A DNA stretch of 36,899 bases from Linderina pennispora (Eukaryota > Kickxellomycota > Kickxellomycetes > Kickxellales > Kickxellaceae), in NCBI RefSeq assembly GCF_002104995.1, contig NW_024468336.1, positions 1 through 36,899 on the forward strand, given 5' to 3'. Under the pieces are notes generated by a model. It searched no databases, was not told where the DNA came from, and saw only the letters and a list, made by a program, of their open reading frames with translations. Below, in pieces: positions 18,470-26,353 of this stretch. The number at the start of each line of letters is the position of its first letter. Within the stretch, counting starts at the first letter, position 1. Position numbers and translations under genes: made by a program.

Positions 18470-19330
18470 ATGAACCTCCTATCCTCATTCCTCTGCCTCA
18501 CTTTAACTGCAGCGCTATCTGCATCTGCAGCACCTATCAATGATCTCAACAAGCGCATCATTGGCGGCTACCTCCTTGGCTCACACGGCGCCCCCTATGC
18601 GGTCAAGATCGCTATTGACATGGGCAACAACGAGATTCTCAGCTGTGGCGGCAGCATTCTCACCAAGAATCACATCCTGACCGCCGCCCACTGCGTCGTC
18701 GACGATGCTGGAACCGGCGTGTTGAAGCCTTCGCAGTTCACAATTGGCTATGGTGATTCGCTCATTAAAAACCAGAAGACCGTGCAAGGCACGAAGGTGT
18801 TTATGCATCCCGGGTTCAAGCAGCAGAAAGTAAATGCCAACGACCTCGCCATCATCCAGGTACCTGACATTAGCCTGGATAGCAAGTCCGCCCGCGCCAT
18901 CTCCATTTTCACCGGCTCAATTGACGAAGGGCAGATGCTTGTTGCCATGGGCTGGGGCACAACCAAGACCGATAATGACCCAGATTCGCTGTCAGACGAA
19001 CTCAAGGCGGCGCTTGTCCATGTCGGCGACAAAAAGAGCTGCCAGAAATTCGATCCGCAGTACCAGTCGTCGAATGGCAATAAGGTTTGCGCGCTCAACA
19101 AGTTCTCGCCCGGAAACTCGACGTGCAAGGGCGACAGCGGATCGGCGGTGGTCATCAAGGGGCCAGGCGGATACTACCTGGCTGGACTTGTTAGCCAGGG
19201 CGGCCGTAAGGTCAACTCAAACTGCGGTACGCCTGATGGATACTCGCTGTTTACTCGCATTTCCAGCCACCTTGATTTCATCGCTAGCGTAACTGGTGCA
19301 GACAACAGCACCCTGACAAAACCATACTAG
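18470..19330 (+). CDS. Secreted trypsin-fold (S1) serine protease zymogen
   Basis: A 286-residue protein. The signal peptide (about 1-20) is followed by a short propeptide ending N-K-R just before I-I-G-G, so activation probably needs a Kex2-type dibasic cleavage. The catalytic triad is complete: His74 (L-T-A-A-H-C), Asp125 (N-D-L-A-I-I) and Ser223 (G-D-S-G-S). The residue six before the catalytic serine, which sets S1 specificity (position 189 of chymotrypsin), is Ser217 rather than Asp, pointing to chymotrypsin-like rather than trypsin-like preference. The usual G-D-S-G-G-P reads G-D-S-G-S-A. It is likely extracellular. It lies next to two chitinases in the same orientation, consistent with a shared degradative role, though co-regulation is not shown. 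Confidence 0.9.
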   Translation: MNLLSSFLCLTLTAALSASAAPINDLNKRIIGGYLLGSHGAPYAVKIAIDMGNNEILSCGGSILTKNHILTAAHCVVDDAGTGVLKPSQFTIGYGDSLIKNQKTVQGTKVFMHPGFKQQKVNANDLAIIQVPDISLDSKSARAISIFTGSIDEGQMLVAMGWGTTKTDNDPDSLSDELKAALVHVGDKKSCQKFDPQYQSSNGNKVCALNKFSPGNSTCKGDSGSAVVIKGPGGYYLAGLVSQGGRKVNSNCGTPDGYSLFTRISSHLDFIASVTGADNSTLTKPY

Positions 19331-20905
19331 TCCATTTATACATTGTGGCAACCTGCAAGCTGGCTCTTCAGGTAATATACATTGCATCTATCTTTTGATT
19401 TCATACGACAGGTGCTAGCCTCGGCGTTTTGATGGCGATGCCTGTTAGAGTGGTGATGACAAAGACCAAATGTGCCCTAATGAAAAGAGCGCGGGCAGGT
19501 TAGGTAGTGGCGACGTATTGCGGGAAGCAACCTTTGCTCAATGGACCTCAGCCCTAGAAACAGTACTTGCTGTTTTCCTCAGCAGACATTCAAAATACCA
19601 TGGTATCATTGGTCTGATTTTAAAACCAAGTGCTAGCATTCTCCTTTAACCGCGATATATGCCTGGAACTCATACCCAGAACTTGATTGGCACATTCAAA
19701 TGCAACAGACACTTGATTGACGAGATCACGCATGCTTTGGAGCTGTCTACATGTTGGAGTTCTTTGCAGCACATATCCTTGCGACGGGCCTCCGCATGTC
19801 TACTCAGCGGATCAGCAGACAGCCCCACTCCACACACTGCGACCTGCAGTGTAACGAGCTTCTCATTTTCAAGGTGCTCAAACCTGCCAATGGTCACAAG
19901 AGATGTTGACATTCGGGGTCCGGAGTCCCCTTACGCCACCATAGACAAGGCCGAAACGCATGCGTGCAATGGCCTAGATAGACAACCAGCCCTCGTTCCC
20001 CTCAGTCACTTTTTGAGAAGTTATTTTTCCATATACTCGATAGCCACTCATCCCCTAGGTCAACAGGAGACATTACCGCTGGGGCTGTTGACTTGGAGGT
20101 CGCACTCTCCTCCACCATATATTTCAGGAGACTCCTATTAAGAGGTGTTTGTATATTGAAACAAATGAATGTAACAGGGAAACGATTTTGGCCGCCGCTG
20201 TGTGCGTCTTATCTGTGCGTTCGAGGGTATTCCTCATCCCTCGTGGCTTGCTTCACGCTGGTCTCTTATAATACACGTGTATAATCATGGTCTGCTTCGA
20301 GTTTGCCTACATCGTCAATCAAGAAGAGCATATTCCCCTTCCACTTGTTGACAAGGTCGGCCACCAGGTGTCTCTCCATCTTGAGGCACATTAGCTGGAT
20401 TCTCTCCCTATTACATGCATCACCGTCACTTGTGCACTTATCCAGAGTTTCCAGGTACGCCGTCACTCCTCTACCCTCAAATTCCCCCACGAGGCGATCG
20501 TCCCAGACTCTGGGCATTCCTTGGCATTGGCTGCCGCTTTCAAGCTGGGCAGTACTCCCGTCAATACCCATTTCAGCGATGTCGTTACACAGACAAAATG
20601 CCCCAGTGTTCGGCATCAGCGAGACCATTTAAGGAACCGTCCACTGCAAATCCAGAAGCATCGCCTAAGCCACATCTCATTTTGTTCCTGCACGGTGCCA
20701 CTCTAATTTCAGTAGGGGTTTCTGAAAACTAGGGCCAGCTTGCTAGCCAAGACAGAGAATCGAAGATGCTGGATATGCAATCATTGATATATAGAAAAAT
20801 TGAGGCGAGTGCTATCCACTCGTCATGGAAAAATAAAATGCTAAGATAGACAAAAAAGCTTACATGCCGCTGCACACCAGCAATTGGCAGGGGCTAGAGC
20901 AGCAT
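19331..20905. other. Spacer with possible decayed retroelement sequence
   Basis: About 1.6 kb between protease and Argonaute. The minus strand holds a 120-residue protein-like open frame (20266-20628) and a shorter one (19670-19912, ending near a V-P-I-K-F-W reminiscent of Ty1/copia integrase). A 12-bp palindrome with a CACGTG core sits at 20271-20282. Confidence 0.35.
20266..20628 (-). CDS. Hypothetical protein, possible Gag-like fragment
   Basis: A 120-residue open frame with balanced charged and hydrophobic content, unlike the shadow frames around it. I do not recognise the family. The segment F-E-G-R-G-V-T-A-Y-L-E-T-L-D, followed by a cysteine/arginine helix, is loosely like the capsid helices of retrotransposon Gag proteins. 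There is no signal peptide, membrane span or catalytic motif. It may be a real small gene, a Gag relic or chance. The Argonaute gene begins on the same strand 3 kb upstream and ends 278 bp before this frame. Confidence 0.3.
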   Translation of the reverse strand: MVSLMPNTGAFCLCNDIAEMGIDGSTAQLESGSQCQGMPRVWDDRLVGEFEGRGVTAYLETLDKCTSDGDACNRERIQLMCLKMERHLVADLVNKWKGNMLFLIDDVGKLEADHDYTRVL

Positions 20906-23687
20906 TTACATGAAGTACATAGACTCATCAAGACGCGGGTGAGTGCGTACAATCTTGGTGATCTGACTGGGGTCATTACGGGCCATGCTGGCGCCAGTCC
21001 TGGTGCCAGCGCCGCCGTAATAGCCGCTCGATGACGATGTAGCCTCCTCAAAGGCAACACCCATGTTGGCAAAGTGGCAGCGGGCACGGTCGGCGACACG
21101 GTGGGCATAGTACACGGGCGGGACAAGCGACACCGAGCGCGTGCAGATGGCGTAGGTGTAGCACAGGTGGTACGTCAGCTGCTGCAGCTCGTCCTGGGAG
21201 AACCTTGAATCATCGTGCAAAACATAGTAGTGCGTCGGGCGCGACGTGCCCTGAATGGCCGCATGGGCGAACAGGTAAAAGTCGGTCATCGACGGCAGCG
21301 TCACCTGCGAGTCAACTACGGTTCCCGGAACGCAGTTTCCGGTGCGGTCGCCATCGCGGCCCATTGGGAAGAAGCGTGTGTTGTGGCGCTTCAGAACAGC
21401 CAAAAAGGTGACCTCGGGTTGGTAGCCAGGCTCAAGCGACGCACAGGCGCGGCTGATCTCGATGATTTCGCGGTCCTTCACCTGGGCGAACTGGGTCTCG
21501 CTGACGCCGTCGCGGTAGAAGATAATCCGCTTGGGCTTGGTCTTTGTGTACTTGTAGAACAGCTTCAGGTGGCGCACAATCGCCTCCTGAAGCTTCGTCA
21601 CCATCTCCTGGCGCGATGGCAGCTGGATCAGCGTGGCCGCATAGCGCAGGCCCATGAAGTCGATCGAGCCAACAACCGATGCCATCGACGGACGGTCGCC
21701 CTCGCCGGGCGCGGGATGCGTGACATCACAGCCCAGAAAGAGCGTTGGTTGCTTGTTCAGCATCGCCTGCATGCTGGTCGGCGGCAGCATCTGGTTGGTA
21801 CCTCCTAGCTTGGCGTTGATCTTGAGGCACAAGTTGGCGCAGTACTGCGGGTTCGCCTTCTGCACATGCCTTGACTGCATGCACTGGGTCTGGATGCCAT
21901 GGGTGGTGTATGCAGCGTTCTTGATCGCCTGGTAGGTGAAGGCGTTGGTCGAAGGAAGGATGATGAGCACCAGCTGCGCACACTCGTTCTTGGGCAGCTT
22001 CAGCATATCGCACGTAGCGCTCAGCTCGCGGCTCAGGTCGCCGTTCGGATTTCCGTAGCGAATTGGGGGACGGCCTTCGCGGATCGGGTAGCCCGTGTTG
22101 CGGCAGGTGTTCACGAGGGCGCTGACAAAACCTCTCGACGCTGGAAGCCGGCACCATGCGCTGGTTGGCCAGGACGAGCACGGCCCAGCGGTCCAGCGGC
22201 ACTCCAGCGGTCGCAACACGCTTGTCGCGCATGTTCCACGCGCCACCATTGGGTGTGATTCTCGCATCGCGGGAAGACGCATGGTACTGGATAGTGGGCG
22301 CCGGAAGCACGCGGGCGTCAACCTCAGCAAGCTTGTTCTCCAGGGTCAGACCAAAGGCGCGAACAACAGGGTTGTTGTTAAAGTCGAGCTGCGCCATGAC
22401 ATCGGTAATGCGGCTGCGGTTGTCGCCAGGGCGCTGGCAGGCAAAGCGAACCATGTCAGCGGTCTGCTGGTCGTCGAGCTTGCCCTTGTAGCGCTGGTTC
22501 TCGGCAACTTCGCACAGCTCGATGGGGAACACAGCGCCCCTGCGGCCAACCAGACCAGGCATGTGCGGGTAGTTCAGGCGCAGGTTGTAGCGGCGCTTGT
22601 AGTATTCGGCAATAGTGATGTTCTCGACGCTGCCAGGGCGCTGCGGGTCCTCCCAGTCAAAAGACTCCTTGTCCAGCGGGTTCTTGGTCAGGCCCTTGAA
22701 GGAAAACTTGCGCGAGCCCTTGATGCCACGGTGCTTGACCAGCAGGCGCAGGCCGCGGAGATACGAGCCAATTTCGCGGGCCTGCATGTCATTGAGTCTT
22801 CTGTTCAGGTCCCCCTCACTGCGCACACCGAGCAGCCTGGCGATAGTGGCCATGAGCGGGCCAGGCATGTACATTGCGGTGACAGCGGTGTTAACGTTCA
22901 GGTAGAGTTTGCCCTCGCCAGGGCGCACGCTCAGTGAGAACCCACGCCACAGCTCCAGGCCACGCTGTGTCTGCATCGACTGCGTGCGGGTGAAGAATGA
23001 CCTGCCAAAGCCGACCATCTCGCCATGGGCAACCGAGCCAAAGGCCAGGTCGAGGGCGTTGAGAGCTGGCTGAACATCCTGAATATGCAAAGCGCCAGTG
23101 TTGTTGATGTACTCGGTCAAGATGCTCATGTTGATTACAGCCGACTCGTGGATTCTGACCAGAAACTGCTCCGACCGGCCGGCATCGATATGTGAAACCT
23201 ACAGCAGTAAACATTGGAGACATACGAATAAGTAAATACTGGCCCTGAAACACACCGCAAATGCGGCAAAAAAGCGGGTGTCGCACGACAATGGAGGTCT
23301 TATCGCATCGACAATAGCCAGCCAATAGGGCTTTCACACTTCATATATCCCTATTGCCGCTGCTCTGATGCTTGGACTTACCTCGAGAGTCAGAGTCTCC
23401 GTGGGTGCGCACACACGCTTCGGTGCAAACGCAATTTTGCGGGCATCGTACACCATGGGGGTTCCGCCCAGCCTGCCTGTGCGGTGGGTGCGCATGGCAT
23501 TGTCAAAGACGGCGCGCATGTAGTCAGCTGGCGGCAGCTTCTTGAACTCTCCCTGTGCCGGTGCAATATCAATATCGTACTGGAAGACCTCTTCCTTCGG
23601 GTAACTTTGAAGCTCGACAAAGTTGGATGTAAGGCGCTGGCGCCTTCCGGCAGTGCCACTGATGGCAGCGCGAGGAAACGATACCAT
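20906..23687 (-). CDS. Argonaute (PAZ-MID-PIWI), one intron, one apparent frameshift
   Basis: About 865 residues once the intron and a single-base break are allowed for. Exon 1 (23687-23382, 102 residues) begins M-V-S-F-P-R and ends at a GTAAGT donor. Exon 2 begins at 23198 after a CTGTAG acceptor, both phase 0. The N, linker and PAZ regions precede a MID/PIWI half with a complete slicer tetrad: Asp in G-C-D-V-T-H-P, Glu in the S-R-Q-E-M helix, Asp in F-Y-R-D-G-V-S-E and His in Y-Y-A-H. The C-terminus is M-Y-F-M, as in other Argonautes. It should bind small RNAs and cleave complementary RNA in RNA interference. The frame shifts by one base at a TTTT run (22127-22130 on the plus strand); shortening the run would give V-E-R-F-V-S-A-L, as expected. 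This is probably a sequence error, otherwise the gene is inactive. Confidence 0.92.
23199..23381 (-). other. Spliceosomal intron in the Argonaute gene
   Basis: A 183-bp GTAAGT...CTGTAG intron, phase 0. It joins T-L-T-L-E to V-S-H-I-D-A-G. It is the only intron I could support in the window. Confidence 0.8.
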
Positions 23688-24052
23688 TAAAAAAAAGCAG
23701 CGAGTAGGGCGTAGTATGACTGAGTGGCTAAAACAAGTAGAGAAAATCTTTTCTTTCTGAAACAGTCGGGGGTGGAAAAGAAAAAGCTTTGCCCATAGTG
23801 TCTCCATATGTTGTTTTTAAGCAGCGCCTGGGTTGCTCCGATGGCAAAGATTCGCATCAAAGTGCTAAGTTTGCGCCAATCGCCGCTTTTCGTACTCCGG
23901 TGCCATCGGCCTTCAGTGATCAACCTTCAGCTTACTCGGTAGAATGACCTGCCATGCATAGAGGCATCGGTGGCAGCAGCGGCGACCCAGGCAGAAAAAG
24001 ATCACGTGTGCATCCAATGAAAGGACTACAAAAAGGGACGAGACAAAAGATA
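23688..24052. other. Argonaute 5' flank and FKBP 3' flank
   Basis: 365 bp. The part from 23843 onward belongs to the duplicated FKBP block. No gene seen. Confidence 0.45.
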
Positions 24053-24793
24053 TTAAAGTTCGTCGCGGCCGGCGCCAGCATCGTCCTTGCCCTTCCCGTT
24101 GATGGCCATGAGCTCAGTCTTGAACACCAGCGCAGCATTGGGCGGAATGACGCCACCAGCGCCAGCAGCACCGTAGCCTAGGTCCGAGGGGATCTTGAGT
24201 ACGCGCTTCTCGCCAATGCACATACCCAGGATGCCCTGGTCCCAGCCCTTAATGACCTTGCCCTGGCCGAGCGGGAACTCGATCGGCTCACCGCGCTCGT
24301 AGCTGTCGTCAAACGTGGTGCCGTCCGAGAAGAGCGTGCCCTGGTAGTGCACCGCAACCTTGTCACCGACTGAGGCCTTGACTGGGCAGTCCTCGGGGCG
24401 GAACTTCACGCCTATCTGCAGCTTGGTAGGCGGTGTGCGCTTGGCCGTGTTCGAGTCGGCAGCGAAGGCACTGGCAGCCAGGAGGGCGACGGTGGTGAGG
24501 GTAGCGAACTTCATCAGTGAATTGTGGTTGAATTGTGAAAGGAAAAGGGCACTGTTAAAGAATGAAAAACTAGGGATATCCTTTCAGGCCAAGACCAATC
24601 CACTGCGTATGGCAAATTCCTCCTCAGTACCTTTCGCAGGCAACGTGGCACACAGTCTAAGGACAGTAGAAAGGAAGATCCGGTTCCAAACTGCCAATCC
24701 TTTCGACCCTCGCTCCGCCCACCGCAGATTATATCCACTAAAGGCACCTACCATAATGTGACAATACACAGCGTTTGTATTGCATGGAGATGC
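23843..24793 (-). repeat. Segmental duplication copy 1, carrying an FKBP gene
   Basis: About 950 bp matching 25299-26262 in the same orientation, including the FKBP coding region and both flanks. The match starts at a GGCAAAGATTCGC stretch and ends at a GCATGGAGATG stretch. Confidence 0.85.
24053..24514 (-). CDS. ER-lumenal FKBP-type peptidyl-prolyl isomerase (FKBP2/FKBP13-like), RDEL-ending
   Basis: A 153-residue protein. A signal peptide (about 1-19, ending S-A-F-A-A-D) is followed by one FKBP domain (about 43-138): A-V-H-Y-Q-G, F-D-D-S, G-x-V-I-K-G-W-D-Q-G, G-E-K-R, P-S-D-L-G-Y-G and I-P-P-N-A are the active-pocket motifs. The conserved Tyr, Asp, Trp and Phe needed for FK506 binding and isomerase activity are present. 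The last four residues, R-D-E-L, are a KDEL-type ER retrieval signal, matching the FKBP13 class (human FKBP2 ends similarly). It should assist proline isomerisation of secreted proteins in the ER. The start is set by the signal peptide. Confidence 0.92.
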   Translation of the reverse strand: MKFATLTTVALLAASAFAADSNTAKRTPPTKLQIGVKFRPEDCPVKASVGDKVAVHYQGTLFSDGTTFDDSYERGEPIEFPLGQGKVIKGWDQGILGMCIGEKRVLKIPSDLGYGAAGAGGVIPPNAALVFKTELMAINGKGKDDAGAGRDEL

Positions 24794-24869
24794 GTTTGCA
24801 CTGCGGTCCTATTTCAGCGCCACGAGCTTCGTCTAATCGCCCAGGCACAAATCAATTAATAGGGACAGT

Positions 24870-25008
24870 TAATGCTATTAAACAAGAAGAGATGATTCCT
24901 ACCCGGGCCACTCTTGGAGTGGTCCGGTATCTACTTTATAACCCTAACACTTACGGCCTAGTCTGGGGTGATGAATCAGCCTCATCATCTGTGATCGGCT
25001 GGGTCACA
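24870..25008 (+). mobile_element. Possible Ty1/copia RNase H-region relic
   Basis: The plus strand reads P-T-R-A-T-L-G-V-V-R-Y-L-L-Y-N-P-N, then Y-G-L-V-W-G and S-V-I-G-W before a stop. The pattern R-x-L-R-Y-L-x(n)-Y-G-L-x-Y-G-x(n)-G-Y is typical of the copia polymerase-RNase H junction. Only about 45 residues survive, with no LTR seen, so the call is weak. Confidence 0.3.
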
Positions 25009-25032
25009 TAAGCATCGGCCCTAAGTAACTGT

Positions 25033-25280
25033 GGTGTTGTTGCGCGCCCGCTGCGGCTGTCCCTGACGTCGACATGTCAGCCGAATCAGGTGACAGCAAG
25101 CCAGGTGCCAACGAGAGCCCCGCTACAGCCTACAATATGGAGGTAGAATCTAGCCTCTGATAAGTTGCACAGACGGCCGTATTGAAAACTCCCCTGCGCA
25201 ACTCGTCTATTCCCTTTTCTCTCTTTTCTTCAGTATTAAATACAGCCTTTAAAATCCCCACACATTCAACAAACACAACA
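25033..25280 (+). repeat. Dispersed ~250-bp repeat, copy 2 (partner at 2092-2340)
   Basis: Same orientation as copy 1. The small reading frame is again open to a matching TGA (25158-25160), with E-S-G-D, K-P-G-A-N-E and A-T-A-Y conserved. The block stops about 20 bp before the second FKBP duplication unit begins at 25299. Confidence 0.65.
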
Positions 25281-25298
25281 GTGTGATCACCACACAAC

Positions 25299-26262
25299 GG
25301 CAAAGATTCGCATCAAAGCGTTAGATTTGCACCAATCGCTTTTCGTACTCTGGTACCATCGGCCTTCAGTGATCAACCTTCAGCTTACTCGGTAGAATGA
25401 CCCGCCACGCATAGAGGCATTGGTGGCAGCAGCGGCGACCCAGGCAAACAAAAGATCATGTGTGCATCCAATGAAAGGACTACAAAAAGGGACCAGACTA
25501 AAGAAATTAAAGCGCGTTGCGGCCAGCGCCAGCATCGTCCTTGCCCTTCCCGTTGATGGCCATGAGCTCAGTCTTGAACACCAGCGCAGCATTGGGCGGA
25601 ATGACGCCGCCAGCGCCAGCAGCACCGTAGCCCAGGTCCGAGGGGATCTTGAGTACGCGCTTCTCGCCAATGCACATGCCCAGGATGCCCTGGTCCCAGC
25701 CCTTAATGACCTTGCCCTGGCCGAGCGGGAACTCGATCGGCTCACCACGCTCGTAGCTGTCATCAAACTTGGTGCCGTCCGAGAAGAGCATGCCCTGGTA
25801 GTGGACCGCGACGTTGTCACCGACTGAGGCCTTGACTGGGCAGTTCTCGGGGCGGAACTCCACGTCTATCTCCAGCTTGGTGGGAGGGTTGGTGGATGGC
25901 TTGCACTTGGCCGTGGTCGAGTCGGCAGCGAAGGCGCTGGCAGCCAGGAGGGCGATGGTGGTGAGGGCAGTGAACTTCATCAGTGAATTATGATTGAAAT
26001 GAGAAAGGAATAGGATACCAGTGAATAAAGAAAAGCAAGGGATATCCTTTCGGGCCAAGACCAGTCCGTTATGTATGGCAAACTCCTCCTCAGTCTCTTT
26101 CGTGGACTACGTGGCACACAGTCTAAGGACAGTTGAAAGGAAGAAGATCTGGTTCCAAACTGCCAATCTTTTCGATCTTCGGTCCGTCCAACGCAGATTA
26201 TTTTCATTAAAGCGCCTACCATAATGCGACAACACACAGCGTTTGTATTGCATGGAGATGTG
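25299..26262 (-). repeat. Segmental duplication copy 2, carrying an FKBP gene
   Basis: Partner of 23843-24793. Coding and flanking sequence both match; short indels lie mainly in the N-terminal coding part and promoter. Confidence 0.85.
25507..25980 (-). CDS. FKBP-type peptidyl-prolyl isomerase, secretory, lacking the ER retrieval signal
   Basis: A 157-residue paralogue of the gene at 24053, read from M-K-F-T-A-L by homology; an in-frame upstream methionine would bury the signal peptide. The signal peptide (about 1-19), the FKBP pocket motifs (A-V-H-Y-Q-G, F-D-D-S, V-I-K-G-W-D, P-S-D-L-G-Y-G) and nearly all residues of the catalytic domain match copy 1. Differences are a four-residue insertion after the signal peptide, a handful of changes at the front of the domain, and the end: R-N-A-L instead of R-D-E-L. 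Loss of this signal suggests the protein is secreted or held elsewhere in the secretory path. It is divergent with PRP17, 373 bp between start codons. Confidence 0.9.
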   Translation of the reverse strand: MKFTALTTIALLAASAFAADSTTAKCKPSTNPPTKLEIDVEFRPENCPVKASVGDNVAVHYQGMLFSDGTKFDDSYERGEPIEFPLGQGKVIKGWDQGILGMCIGEKRVLKIPSDLGYGAAGAGGVIPPNAALVFKTELMAINGKGKDDAGAGRNAL

Positions 26263-26353
26263 CTTGGACCGCGAGCGTGGGAACAGCTAGTGTAATCAAG
26301 AATCGCCAGAATTATACAATATAATAATCAAATTCTCTGCTTTGTTGGCTATT
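25981..26353. promoter_or_regulatory. Divergent promoter, FKBP copy 2 / PRP17
   Basis: 373 bp. The left ~280 bp belong to the duplicated FKBP block and include ACGTGGCA at 26109-26116, conserved from copy 1. The remaining ~90 bp are unique and precede PRP17. Confidence 0.45.

Larger units (their letters stand above)
24515..25506. other. FKBP promoter, possible retroelement fragment and dispersed repeat
   Basis: About 1 kb. It contains the first FKBP promoter (with ACGTGGCA at 24643-24650), a possible copia fragment (about 24870-25008), repeat copy 2 (25033-25280) and the 3' flank of the second FKBP gene. Confidence 0.45.

Noticed and set aside
20906-26262. Argonaute and FKBP as a functional pair (Argonaute loading uses Hsp90 and FKBP co-chaperones)
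   Set aside because: Both FKBPs carry signal peptides and would enter the ER lumen, away from cytosolic Argonaute.
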